64,000 bases of DNA from Flavobacteriaceae bacterium PS02334 (GTDB lineage Bacteria > Bacteroidota > Bacteroidia > Flavobacteriales > Flavobacteriaceae): contig JASCOH010000005.1 of the NCBI GenBank assembly GCA_029959295.1, forward strand, positions 186,001 through 250,000, in the 5' to 3' direction. Of this stretch, positions 42,713 through 51,381 are shown piece after piece. Position numbers and translations under genes: made by a program. A model generated the notes under the pieces. That model made no database searches and was not told the DNA's origin. It saw nothing but the letters and a program-made list of their open reading frames with translations. Every line of letters begins with the position of its first letter. Within the stretch, counting starts at the first letter, position 1.

Positions 42713-44341
42713 TTACTCTCCAAGAAAAGGATATCTATAATCCACCGGAGTAATAAAAGTCTCTTTGATAGTTCTCGGAGAAACCCAACGCAACAAGTTC
42801 AATGCAGAACCCGCTTTGTCATTGGTTCCCGAAGCCCTTGCGCCACCAAATGGTTGCATCCCAACAACAGCGCCAGTTGGCTTGTCATTGATGTAGAAGT
42901 TTCCGGCACAGTTTTCCAATGCTTTTGTCGCTTCTGCAACAGCATATCTGTCTTTGCTGAAAATCGCTCCAGTCAACGCATATTCAGAAGTTTCGTCAAC
43001 CAATTTCAATGTTTCAGACCATTTTGAATCTTCATAAACATAAATTGTCATCACCGGTCCGAACAATTCCGTTTCCATCGTTTTGTACTTTGGATTCGTA
43101 GTTACGATTACCGTTGGCTCAATGAAATATCCAACATACTTGTCATAATTTCCACCCACGATAATTTCCGCGTCAGCGTCATTTTTCGCTTGGTCAATAT
43201 AACTTGCCAATTTATCAAAAGAACCTTCGTGAATAACCGCCGTGACAAAGTTTCCTAAATCTTCCGGAGAACCCATTTTCATAGATTTCACATCCGTGAT
43301 AATTTGTTGCTTCACGTCGCCCCAAAGGCTTTGCGGAATGTAAGCTCTTGAAGCCGCAGAACATTTCTGCCCTTGAAATTCAAAAGCACCACGAACAATT
43401 CCTGTCGAAACCTGTTTCGCATTCGCACTCGGATGCGCGATGATAAAATCTTTACCGCCAGTTTCTCCAACGATTCTTGGATATGTTTTATAATGGCTGA
43501 TTTTTGTTCCGATTTTTCCCCAAATATCTTTAAATACGTGAGTCGAACCTGTAAAGTGAATTCCAGCAAAATCACGGCTGTCTAAAACAGTATCCGTAAT
43601 CATTTGAGCATCACCAAAAACCACGTTGATAACTCCATCCGGAACACCAGCTTCCTTAAAAATATCAATAATAATTTTTGCAGAAAAAACTTGGCTGTCG
43701 CTTGGTTTCCAAACCACAACGTTCCCCATCATCGCCGCGCTTGCAGGAAGATTTCCGGCAATTGCAGTAAAGTTGAACGGCGTAATCGCATACACAAAAC
43801 CTTCCAACGGACGGTATTCCACGCGATTCCACATTGTTGAATCAGAATTTGGCTGATCGTCATAAATCTGCGTCATATATTCCACGTTAAAACGCAAGAA
43901 GTCAATGAATTCGCAGGCTGCATCGATTTCAGCTTGGTGTACATTTTTAGATTGTCCCACCATTGTTGCCGCATTTATTCTAGCTCTATATGGTCCGGCA
44001 ACCAATTCAGCCGCTTTTAAAAATATCGCCGCTCTTTGTTCCCAAGGCGTTGCAGACCAAGCTTTTCTAGCTTCCAAAGCATTTGCAATCGCTTTTTCAA
44101 CGTGTGCTTTTTCAGCCAAGTGATACGTTCCCACCACGTGTTTATGGTCGTGCGGTGCTGTAATATTTTTTGTGTTTCCCGTCTTGATTTCCTCGCTTCC
44201 AATGTACAACGGAACATCAATTTTCGAATTCCACATTGTTTTATAAGCATCCAGAACCGCTTTTCGTTCTGGAGTATTTGGTGCGTACGATTTTACCGGC
44301 TCATTAACCGCATTCGGTACGTGAAAAATTCCTTTTGGCAT
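42713..44341 (-). CDS. pruA: L-glutamate gamma-semialdehyde (P5C) dehydrogenase
   Basis: Second step of proline degradation: oxidises glutamate-5-semialdehyde/P5C to glutamate with NAD. It is 542 residues, the size of stand-alone P5CDH. Catalytic Glu293 (VGETGGKDF) and Cys327 (FQGQKCSAASRAY) are seen, with the NAD-binding AITPFNFTAIAGNLP and FTGSTHVF, and GGARASGTNDKAG near the end. No proline dehydrogenase gene lies beside it. A promoter precedes it. Confidence 0.96.
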   Translation of the reverse strand: MPKGIFHVPNAVNEPVKSYAPNTPERKAVLDAYKTMWNSKIDVPLYIGSEEIKTGNTKNITAPHDHKHVVGTYHLAEKAHVEKAIANALEARKAWSATPWEQRAAIFLKAAELVAGPYRARINAATMVGQSKNVHQAEIDAACEFIDFLRFNVEYMTQIYDDQPNSDSTMWNRVEYRPLEGFVYAITPFNFTAIAGNLPASAAMMGNVVVWKPSDSQVFSAKIIIDIFKEAGVPDGVINVVFGDAQMITDTVLDSRDFAGIHFTGSTHVFKDIWGKIGTKISHYKTYPRIVGETGGKDFIIAHPSANAKQVSTGIVRGAFEFQGQKCSAASRAYIPQSLWGDVKQQIITDVKSMKMGSPEDLGNFVTAVIHEGSFDKLASYIDQAKNDADAEIIVGGNYDKYVGYFIEPTVIVTTNPKYKTMETELFGPVMTIYVYEDSKWSETLKLVDETSEYALTGAIFSKDRYAVAEATKALENCAGNFYINDKPTGAVVGMQPFGGARASGTNDKAGSALNLLRWVSPRTIKETFITPVDYRYPFLGE

Positions 44342-44378
44342 ACTTTTTTAATTTAAGAATTATCAAATTTTTGCACAG

Positions 44379-44386
44379 CAAAGATA
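44379..44386 (-). promoter_or_regulatory. Candidate -7 element for pruA
   Basis: TATCTTTG on the minus strand matches TAnnTTTG, 37 bases upstream of the ATG at 44341. Confidence 0.5.
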
Positions 44387-44487
44387 CAAAACCAATTAGA
44401 TTAATAAACGATTTACCATTTCAATAACAATTCTCGAATTTTTCTTTTCCCGAAGCAAAAACGCAAAATACATTTTTTAATCGGGGT

Positions 44488-44613
44488 CCCGCTTTCTGCA
44501 GTAGCTTTTCTCCGAAAACGGAAGAAAAGGCTACTGCCACCAATCGGGGCTATTTCCAAAGGTCATTTCCTTCTTTAAGCTTTTGAACCAATATTGTCGA
44601 TAACCGCTGTCAA
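44488..44613 (+). repeat. CCCGCT/GGGGCTA hairpin module, copy 2
   Basis: CCCGCT (44488-44493), a strong hairpin CAGTAGCTTTTCT/AGAAAAGGCTACTG (44499-44536, one bulge, inner TCCG/CGGA), ATCGGGGCTATTT (44543-44555), then TTGTCGATAACC followed by GCTGTCAA (44594-44613). The box order and spacing match copy 1 at 37047-37185, while the hairpin differs. Confidence 0.68.
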
Positions 44614-44616
44614 AAA

Positions 44617-44706
44617 AACTTTGCACCTTTGTAGCTTTGTGAGCAAACATTTGAAAGTCTTCCAAAACTTTGCGAAAATCTTAGCGCCCTTTGAGTTAAA
44701 TAAACA
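44617..44706 (+). repeat. ACTTTGCG/TTAGCG repeat leader before exonuclease gene
   Basis: Contains ACTTTGCACCTTTGTAGCTT, AAACTTTGCGAAAATCTTAG followed by CGCCCTTTGAG, and TTAAATAAA. Same word set as the leaders at 45860-45920 and 47591-47710. Confidence 0.55.
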
Positions 44707-44778
44707 AAAGTTAAACTTCCCACAATTCCTTTCCAAACAAAAAAATCAAATCTTAAATTTATATACAAGACTATAAAA

Positions 44779-45831
44779 ATGAAAGAACCACTTTTAGCAT
44801 TCAACGACAAAGGAATTTATTGCCAGCAAGCCGACGTCTATCTCGACCCGTGGCGACCTGTCACGAACGCTATTATAACCCACGGCCACGCTGACCATTC
44901 CCGTTGGGGGCATAAAAATTACATCACGCACCATACAAATGTGCCGATTATAAAACACCGACTTGGACCAATAAACGTAACCGGAAAAGATTGGAACGAA
45001 ACCTTCACAATCAATGGTGTGAAATTCTCCCTTCATCCAGCAGGCCACATTATCGGTTCAGCCCAAATAAGAGTAGAATACAAAGGTGAAGTCTGGGTTT
45101 TTACGGGCGATTACAAAACCGAAGACGACGGAATTTCAACACCATACGAAGTAGTAAAATGCCACGCTTTTATCACAGAATGTACTTTTGGATTACCCGC
45201 TTTCAAATGGACACCGCAAGCCGAAGTAATGACCGACATCAACAATTGGTGGGCAGAAAACCGAGCCGACGGAAAAACGTCTGTATTATTTGGTTATTCA
45301 CTGGGAAAAGCACAACGACTTTTAAAATATTTAGACACCGGTATCGGAAAAATATACACTCACGGAGCCATCGAAAATATGACTGAAGTCCTACGGCCGA
45401 TGGTCCATTTTCCGCCAACCACAAGAATCACTAGGGAAACCAAAAAAGAAGATTTATTAGGAAGCATCGTTCTCGCACCGCCTAGTGCCCACGGAAGCAC
45501 GTGGATACGGAAAATGACACCGTATGTAACAGGTTCTGCAAGTGGCTGGATGGCTTTTCGTGGCGCAAGAAGAAGACGTGCCGTTGACAGAGGTTTTGTA
45601 TTAAGCGACCATTGCGATTGGACAGGTTTGTTAGAAAGTATCAAAGCCACAGGAGCCGAAAAAATAATTTGCACGCATGGATATTCTGATATTTTCTCAA
45701 AGTATTTGATCGAGTTGGGATACGATGCCAGAACCGCCAACACCCAATATGAAGGCGAATCTGGCGAAATGAATGCCAAGATGGAGGAAGAAGAAAGTGA
45801 TAAAAATCAAGAAGAGAACAATAAAATTTAA
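44779..45831 (+). CDS. Ligase-associated DNA exonuclease (metallo-beta-lactamase/beta-CASP)
   Basis: A 350-residue metal-dependent nuclease related to SNM1/Artemis-type beta-CASP enzymes. The MBL motif HGHADH is at residues 35-40, with HPAGHIIGSAQ, FTGDYKTE, LFGYSLGKAQR and SDHCDW as later metal and active-site motifs. It ends in a Glu-rich tail. It is the first of four genes (exonuclease, ligase, helicase, PdeM) that form the known ligase-associated DNA repair cluster. A role in end-processing is inferred from that association. Confidence 0.92.
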   Translation: MKEPLLAFNDKGIYCQQADVYLDPWRPVTNAIITHGHADHSRWGHKNYITHHTNVPIIKHRLGPINVTGKDWNETFTINGVKFSLHPAGHIIGSAQIRVEYKGEVWVFTGDYKTEDDGISTPYEVVKCHAFITECTFGLPAFKWTPQAEVMTDINNWWAENRADGKTSVLFGYSLGKAQRLLKYLDTGIGKIYTHGAIENMTEVLRPMVHFPPTTRITRETKKEDLLGSIVLAPPSAHGSTWIRKMTPYVTGSASGWMAFRGARRRRAVDRGFVLSDHCDWTGLLESIKATGAEKIICTHGYSDIFSKYLIELGYDARTANTQYEGESGEMNAKMEEEESDKNQEENNKI

Positions 45832-45947
45832 ACCATTAAGATATTAAGTTTCATTAAAGCATAGCGTAAAATACTTTTAAAACTTTGCGAGAACCTTTGT
45901 GTTCTTCGCGTTTAAAAAACTTAATTTTTCTTAATCACTTAATGGTT
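45831..45947. repeat. AACCATTAAG palindromic repeat, long copy with nested ACTTTGCG unit
   Basis: AACCATTAAGATATTAAG (45831-45848) and CTTAATCACTTAATGGTT (45930-45947) pair at 16 of 18 positions across 117 bases, filling nearly the whole exonuclease-ligase gap. An ACTTTGCG...CTTCGCGTTTAAA unit (45860-45920) lies inside. Confidence 0.65.
45860..45920 (+). repeat. ACTTTGCG repeat leader before ligase gene
   Basis: GCATAGCGTAAAATACTTT, AAACTTTGCGAGAACCTTTG and CTTCGCGTTTAAAAAACTT, nested in the AACCATTAAG palindrome upstream of the ligase ATG (45961). Confidence 0.52.
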
Positions 45948-45960
45948 CAAAAAGATAAAT

Positions 45961-47562
45961 ATGAAAAACTTTGCCGAACTTATAAAAGCTCTAGACAGTT
46001 CCAACAAGACGTCGGTCAAAGTTGACGCGCTTACCAATTACTTTAAAAATGCCAGCGATGAAGATAAAGTCTGGACAATCGCCATTCTTTCGCATCGTCG
46101 TCCGCCACGACCTGTTAATACCACTTTGTTACGATTATGGGCAAATGAATTGGCTAATATTCCGCTTTGGTTGTTCGAAGAAAGCTATCATATCGTTGGC
46201 GATTTGGCCGAAACAATAGCACTCGTAATTCCGACTACAAAAGAACATTCCGAAAAAAGCTTGACAGAATATCTGCAAGAAATCATCGCCTTAAAAAAGA
46301 AAACCGACGAAGAAAAAAGAGACTATCTTCATGAAAATTGGTTAGCATTAAATTATTACGAGCGCTTTGTATTCACCAAATTAATCACCGGAAGTTTCAG
46401 AATTGGTGTCAGCCAAAAGTTGATGACAAGAGCACTTTCAAAAGCTGAAAATATCGAAGAAGATGCTTTGGCGTATAAGTTAATGGGTGATTGGAATCCG
46501 AATACCATCAGTTTTCAAGAATTGATTTTGGATGAAAAAAGCAGTGATTATCTCTCGAAACCGTATCCCTTTTATTTGGCCTATCCTATTGAAGGCGAGG
46601 TATCCAACCTAGGAAACCCCGAAGACTGGAGTGCCGAACACAAATGGGACGGAATTCGTTCGCAAACCATCATCCGTGACAATGAAATTTATGTATGGAG
46701 TCGAGGAGAGGAATTAGTCACAGACAAATATCCAGAGTTTGCTTCCTTCATCGGAGTTGTTCCAGACGGAACGGTAATCGATGGAGAAATCCTTCCTTTT
46801 CTAAACGGAGAAATAGGAACCTTCAATGATTTACAAACCCGAATTGGCAGGAAAACAGTCTCACAAGCCATCTTGAAAAACTCTCCAGTTGTTATTCGGG
46901 CTTATGATTTGTTGGAATGGAAAGGCGAAGATATTCGGAACAAACCATTCGAAGAAAGACGTATTTTATTAGAAAATTTATACGAAGAAATTAAAGATAA
47001 GAATATTCCGCTTCAACTTTCAGAACGGGTCACGTTTTCCACTTGGGAAGAAGTTGCAGAAGAAAGAATCCGTTCTAGAGAAATGAAAAGCGAAGGGTTG
47101 ATGCTGAAAAGAAAAGATTCTCCTTATTTAGTCGGAAGAAAAAAAGGCGATTGGTGGAAATGGAAAATAGAACCTTTAACTATCGATGCTGTTCTGACAT
47201 ATGCCATGCGAGGTCACGGAAGACGATCAAATTTATTTACTGATTACACTTTTGCCTTATGGCAAGATAACGAAAACGGCGAGCGCGAATTAGTGACTTT
47301 CGCAAAAGCGTATTCCGGATTAACAGATTCAGAATTTAGAATGGTTGATGATTTTATAAAGAAAAATACGCTCGAACGTTTTGGTCCGGTTAGAAGTGTG
47401 ACGCCAAAATTGGTTTTTGAAATCGGCTTTGAAGGAATCGCACTTTCCAACAGACATAAAAGCGGAATCGCTACACGTTTTCCAAGAATCTTAAGATGGC
47501 GAATAGATAAGAAAATTGAGGAGGCGAATTCTATCGAAGATTTGAAAAGTATGATTGTTTGA
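45961..47562 (+). CDS. ATP-dependent DNA ligase (ligase-associated repair cluster)
   Basis: Seals DNA nicks with ATP. It is 533 residues: an N-terminal DNA-binding domain (about 1-200), then the nucleotidyltransferase domain with motif I EHKWDGIRSQ (adenylated Lys228), DGEILPF, SEGLMLKRKDSPY and WWKWK, then an OB-fold domain (LVTFAKAYSGLTDSEF). Bacteria already carry NAD-dependent LigA, so this is a dedicated repair ligase. It is the second gene of the exonuclease-ligase-helicase-PdeM cluster. Confidence 0.95.
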   Translation: MKNFAELIKALDSSNKTSVKVDALTNYFKNASDEDKVWTIAILSHRRPPRPVNTTLLRLWANELANIPLWLFEESYHIVGDLAETIALVIPTTKEHSEKSLTEYLQEIIALKKKTDEEKRDYLHENWLALNYYERFVFTKLITGSFRIGVSQKLMTRALSKAENIEEDALAYKLMGDWNPNTISFQELILDEKSSDYLSKPYPFYLAYPIEGEVSNLGNPEDWSAEHKWDGIRSQTIIRDNEIYVWSRGEELVTDKYPEFASFIGVVPDGTVIDGEILPFLNGEIGTFNDLQTRIGRKTVSQAILKNSPVVIRAYDLLEWKGEDIRNKPFEERRILLENLYEEIKDKNIPLQLSERVTFSTWEEVAEERIRSREMKSEGLMLKRKDSPYLVGRKKGDWWKWKIEPLTIDAVLTYAMRGHGRRSNLFTDYTFALWQDNENGERELVTFAKAYSGLTDSEFRMVDDFIKKNTLERFGPVRSVTPKLVFEIGFEGIALSNRHKSGIATRFPRILRWRIDKKIEEANSIEDLKSMIV

Positions 47563-47590
47563 GTGAGGAAAGAGTAATTAGCCAAAAGGC

Positions 47591-47710
47591 AATAGCTTTT
47601 GCAACTTTGCGAGAAAACAAAACATAGATTTCACAAATTAACACAGATTTTTAGCACCAAAGCTTAGCGACCTTTGCGAAAAACTTAGCGCACTTTGCGT
47701 TTAAATAAAT
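47591..47710 (+). repeat. ACTTTGCG/TTAGCG repeat leader before helicase gene
   Basis: Contains GCAACTTTGCGAGAAAACA, a half copy of the CACAGATT element (AACATAGATTTCACAAATTA then ACACAGATT), and CTTAGCGACCTTTGCG followed by CTTAGCGCACTTTGCG and TTTAAATAAA. It ends at the helicase ATG. Confidence 0.58.
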
Positions 47711-47711
47711 T

Positions 47712-50171
47712 ATGAACAGAGAACAACTTTTTAACCTAGCAAGCGACTGGTTCCACCAACAAGGATGGAAGCCATTTCCTTTCCAAACTCAAACTTGGAC
47801 GGCATTCTTGCAAGGTAAAAACGGCCTGCTAAATGCTCCAACAGGAAGTGGAAAAACCTACGCCTTATGGTTGCCGATTGTTCTCGATTATATCAAAAAA
47901 AATCCGGATTATAAAGAAAAGCACAAACCCGGATTAAAGGCAATCTGGATCACACCTTTACGGGCACTTTCGGTAGAAATCAAGCAATCTGCAGAACGTG
48001 TCGTGAATGATTTAGGAACACAAATGACTGTCGGGATTCGCTCAGGCGATACATCGGCAAGTGAACGAGCCAAGCAAAAAGGCAAGATGCCCGATTTGTT
48101 GGTTACGACTCCCGAAAGTTTGCAATTGCTTTTGGCTTCCAAAGGTTATGAGAAAACGTTCAAGGATTGTTCAGCAATTGTCATTGATGAATGGCACGAA
48201 TTATTGGGAACAAAACGTGGCGTTCAAACCGAATTGGCTTTATCCAGATTAAAAAAAATCGCTCCGAATATGCGAATTTGGGGAATTTCAGCAACCATTG
48301 GAAATTTGCAACAAGCACAAGAAGTTCTACTCGGAATTGATTCTGAAGCGTATCAGAATTCGGTCTTAATTAAAGCAATTATTAATAAAAAAATAAACGT
48401 TATTTCGATAATTCCAGACAAGATGGAAACCTATCCGTGGCGAGGCCACATGGGTTTGCATTTGATTGATGAGGTAGCAAAAATCATCAAACAAAGCCGA
48501 ACGACGTTGCTTTTTACGAATGTCCGTTCGGCTTGTGAAATCTGGTTTCAACGGTTATTGGAAAAATATCCAGAATTTGCTGGCGAAATGGCCATGCACC
48601 ACGGAAGCATCAACCGCGAAACCCGACTTTGGGTAGAACAGGCGATTCGTGATGAAGAATTGAAAGTGGTGGTGTGTACCTCAAGTTTGGATCTGGGTGT
48701 CGATTTTGCGCCAGTGGAAACCATCATTCAAGTTGGTGGTCCGAAAGGCGTTGCTCGGTTTTTACAACGTGCAGGAAGAAGTGGTCACCAACCCGGAAAA
48801 GAAAGTACTATTTATTTTCTGGCCACACATTCCATTGAATTGATTGAAGCTTCCGCCTTGAAAAAAGCAGTTGAAAATACGGTTGTTGAAGACCGAGTGC
48901 CCTATTTGAACAGTTGGGATGTCTTGGTGCAATACCTAAATACATTAGCAGTTTCCGACGGATTTTTTCCTGATGAAATTTACGAAGAAGTAAAAGGAAC
49001 GTTTTGTTATCAAGCGATGACAAAGGAAAACTGGAAATGGATTTTGAATTTTATTGTCAACGGAAGCCAAAGTTTGCAAGCCTACGACGAATATAAAAAA
49101 GTAGAAATTGAGGAAGATGGGCGTTTTAAAATCAACAGCCGAATGATTGCCATGCATCACCGAATGCAGATTGGAACGATTGTGAGTGATGCGACTCTGA
49201 ATGTGAAATTCATGGGGGGCGGTTTCATCGGGACGATTGAAGAATGGTTTATATCCAAATTAAATCCGGGCGATACTTTTACTTTCGGTGGAAAAAAATT
49301 AGAATTGTACCGTATCAAAAATATGCAAGTCTTGGTTAAAAAAGCCGATCCGACGAAGAAATCAAGATTAGTAAGTTGGATGGGAGGAAGGACGGCACTT
49401 TCGGCACAAATGAGCGAACTGTTGCGTCAAGAGTTATATCGTGCAAATACAACTGATTTATCTCCAGAATTAAAGGCTTTGCAGCCGATGTTTAAAAGAC
49501 AGCGAAAAGAATCTATTGTCCCAAATTCGGATGAGTTTCTAATTGAAACTTTTAAAACAAGAGAAGGTTTTCACGCCATTTTTTATCCGTTTGAAGGACG
49601 ATTTGTTCATGAAGCTTTGGCCAGTTTGTTGGCCTATCGAATCAGTTTGCTTTCGCCGATAAGTTTTTCGTTGGCCTATAACGATTATGGTTTCGAACTG
49701 CTTTCTGACCAAGAAATTAACATGCAGGAAGTATTAGACAACAATCTTTTCTCGACAGATTATGTACATTCTGATTTGCAGAAAAGTTTGAACGCGACTG
49801 AAATGGCCCGAAGAAAATTCCGAGATATTGCAGTAATTGCAGGTTTGGTTTTTACAGGTTTTCCAGGAAAGATGATCAAGACGAAACATTTACAGAGCGG
49901 TTCGCAATTGCTGTTTGAAGTTTTCAGGGATTATGAACCCGAGAATTTATTGTTTCAGCAAGCGTATCGCGAAACTTTTGAACATCAATTGGAAGAAGGC
50001 CGATTGTTATTGGCTTTGGAACGAATTGCGAATCAAGAAATAGCTTGGAAAAAATGCGAAAAGCCAACACCTTTCAGTTTTCCAATAATTACTGATAGGC
50101 TTCGTGAAAAATTATCAAGCGAAACTTTGGCAGAACGTATTAAAAAAATGACAGCTTCGTATATGAAGTAA
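47712..50171 (+). CDS. Ligase-associated DEXH-box DNA helicase (Lhr-core-like)
   Basis: An 819-residue superfamily 2 ATP-dependent helicase with Lhr-type core. Walker A APTGSGKT is at 42-49, Walker B DEWH at 159-162, motif III SATIGN, a helicase C domain with TSSLDLGVDF, and motif VI RAGRSGHQPG. A winged-helix and Lhr-core extension of about 400 residues follows. It probably translocates 3' to 5' on single-stranded DNA. It is the third gene of the four-gene repair cluster, and PdeM starts 14 bases after it. Confidence 0.95.
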   Translation: MNREQLFNLASDWFHQQGWKPFPFQTQTWTAFLQGKNGLLNAPTGSGKTYALWLPIVLDYIKKNPDYKEKHKPGLKAIWITPLRALSVEIKQSAERVVNDLGTQMTVGIRSGDTSASERAKQKGKMPDLLVTTPESLQLLLASKGYEKTFKDCSAIVIDEWHELLGTKRGVQTELALSRLKKIAPNMRIWGISATIGNLQQAQEVLLGIDSEAYQNSVLIKAIINKKINVISIIPDKMETYPWRGHMGLHLIDEVAKIIKQSRTTLLFTNVRSACEIWFQRLLEKYPEFAGEMAMHHGSINRETRLWVEQAIRDEELKVVVCTSSLDLGVDFAPVETIIQVGGPKGVARFLQRAGRSGHQPGKESTIYFLATHSIELIEASALKKAVENTVVEDRVPYLNSWDVLVQYLNTLAVSDGFFPDEIYEEVKGTFCYQAMTKENWKWILNFIVNGSQSLQAYDEYKKVEIEEDGRFKINSRMIAMHHRMQIGTIVSDATLNVKFMGGGFIGTIEEWFISKLNPGDTFTFGGKKLELYRIKNMQVLVKKADPTKKSRLVSWMGGRTALSAQMSELLRQELYRANTTDLSPELKALQPMFKRQRKESIVPNSDEFLIETFKTREGFHAIFYPFEGRFVHEALASLLAYRISLLSPISFSLAYNDYGFELLSDQEINMQEVLDNNLFSTDYVHSDLQKSLNATEMARRKFRDIAVIAGLVFTGFPGKMIKTKHLQSGSQLLFEVFRDYEPENLLFQQAYRETFEHQLEEGRLLLALERIANQEIAWKKCEKPTPFSFPIITDRLREKLSSETLAERIKKMTASYMK

Positions 50172-50185
50172 TTTAGAATTTATAA

Positions 50186-50830
50186 ATGACAATTACCATA
50201 AAAATAAAATCCCAAACTTTCATCCTGCATCCAAGCGGGGCTTTGTTTTGGGAAGATAGAAAAGCGCTTTTAATTTCGGATGTTCATCTTGGGAAGGTTT
50301 CGCATTTCAGGAAACATGGTGTGGCGATTCCGAATAATGCAGTTTCTAAAAATTTTCAAAGATTGACGGATGTTGTAGATTATTTTGACCCAGAAAGTGT
50401 CGTTTTTCTTGGCGATTTATTTCATAGTTCAAAAAACAGCGAATGGAATTTATTTGTAGAATGGTCGGACTGTTGTGTGGCAGAAATCATCCTGATTGCA
50501 GGAAACCACGATATTATCGCCAAAGAAAATTATGATAAAATTGATGTGAAAGTGTTCAAGGAATTAGAAATCGACGGTTTTCTTTTGACGCATCATCCGA
50601 CAGAAAAGGAAGATTTTTTTAATTTTTCAGGACACATTCATCCCGGAGTTGAACTGAGAGGTTTTGGCGGACATCACATTAAACTGCCTTGTTTTTTTCA
50701 GAAACAAAATCAGATGATTTTGCCGGCTTTTGGAGAATTTACGGGAAAGTATATCATGCTTCCTGAAGAAAATGATTTGGTTTATGCAATAACAAAAGAG
50801 GAAGTTATTTTGGTGGGGAAACGTCAATGA
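50186..50830 (+). CDS. pdeM: Ligase-associated DNA nuclease PdeM (metallophosphoesterase)
   Basis: A calcineurin-like metallophosphoesterase of 214 residues. Metal-ligand motifs are SDVHLGK (Asp32, His34), GDLFHS (Asp77), GNHD (Asn107-His108-Asp109) and GHIHPG. Homologues in this gene set have manganese-dependent DNA nuclease activity. It is the last gene of the exonuclease-ligase-helicase-PdeM cluster and is certainly co-transcribed with the helicase (14-base gap). Confidence 0.94.
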   Translation: MTITIKIKSQTFILHPSGALFWEDRKALLISDVHLGKVSHFRKHGVAIPNNAVSKNFQRLTDVVDYFDPESVVFLGDLFHSSKNSEWNLFVEWSDCCVAEIILIAGNHDIIAKENYDKIDVKVFKELEIDGFLLTHHPTEKEDFFNFSGHIHPGVELRGFGGHHIKLPCFFQKQNQMILPAFGEFTGKYIMLPEENDLVYAITKEEVILVGKRQ

Positions 50831-50890
50831 CAATTTCAAAAGTCAATTTCAATGCTTTGAATTTTGACATTGAAGTTGATATTGAAAATT

Positions 50891-51277
50891 TTAATTTAGG
50901 GCAAAAGGAGCGCTCAATTTAAAATTCGGAACAATAACTCTGAAGCTTCTTGTTGAGGTAAAATTGATCATATTGAAATAACCTTTCATAGCTCCGAAAG
51001 GAGAAGAAAGCAAACAGCCAGAACTGTAAGTGTGTGATTCTCCAGGTTTTAAAACGGGTTTTTTGCCTATAACGCCTTCGCCGTCAACGATTTCTTTGTC
51101 GTTTAAAGAATCAAAAATTTCCCAGTGGCGCGACATTAATTGCACTGAATCTTTGGAGTGATTCTCAATGGTAATCTCATAACTGAAGGCAAAATGAATC
51201 TTGTAGTTCTTGAAGTAAGTACCTTCAAAACTAGTCAAGACTGAAATCTTAATGCCCCTTGTTATTTGTGTAACCAT
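50891..51277 (-). CDS. apaG: ApaG (CO2+/MG2+ efflux protein-like) domain protein
   Basis: A 128-residue protein, the normal ApaG length, from the ATG at 51277. A start 9 codons upstream would lie beyond the -7 box. Conserved elements are FAFSYEITIENHSKDSVQL, SRHWEIFDS, VDGEGVIGKKPVLKPGES, TYSSGCLLSSPFGAMKGYF and the C-terminal strand. ApaG is a fibronectin-like cytoplasmic beta-sandwich whose biochemical role is still unclear. A single gene convergent with pdeM. Confidence 0.93.
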   Translation of the reverse strand: MVTQITRGIKISVLTSFEGTYFKNYKIHFAFSYEITIENHSKDSVQLMSRHWEIFDSLNDKEIVDGEGVIGKKPVLKPGESHTYSSGCLLSSPFGAMKGYFNMINFTSTRSFRVIVPNFKLSAPFALN

Positions 51278-51293
51278 AATTACTTTAATGTTC

Positions 51294-51301
51294 CAAAAGT
51301 A
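51294..51301 (-). promoter_or_regulatory. Candidate -7 element for apaG
   Basis: TACTTTTG on the minus strand matches TAnnTTTG, 16 bases upstream of the ATG at 51277. Confidence 0.5.
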
Positions 51302-51381
51302 CAAATTTTTGCTGTCCCTTTGGGTTTTTACTGTATAAAATTTACTTAAAGGTTTTAAAAACAGTTTTTTAGACTAACAAT

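Larger units (their letters stand above)
44342..44778. other. Intergenic region pruA-exonuclease, repeats and promoter
   Basis: 437 bases between divergent genes. It holds the pruA -7 box, the second CCCGCT/GGGGCTA module (44488-44613) and an ACTTTGCG/TTAGCG repeat leader (44617-44706) before the exonuclease gene. No credible ORF. Confidence 0.55.

Noticed and set aside
44594-44776. 60-codon open frame upstream of the exonuclease
   Set aside because: Made almost entirely of the repeat leader and module sequence; no start signal or recognisable protein.
45360-45779. 139-codon open frame on the minus strand
   Set aside because: Antisense to the ligase-associated exonuclease, whose metal motifs cover the same bases.
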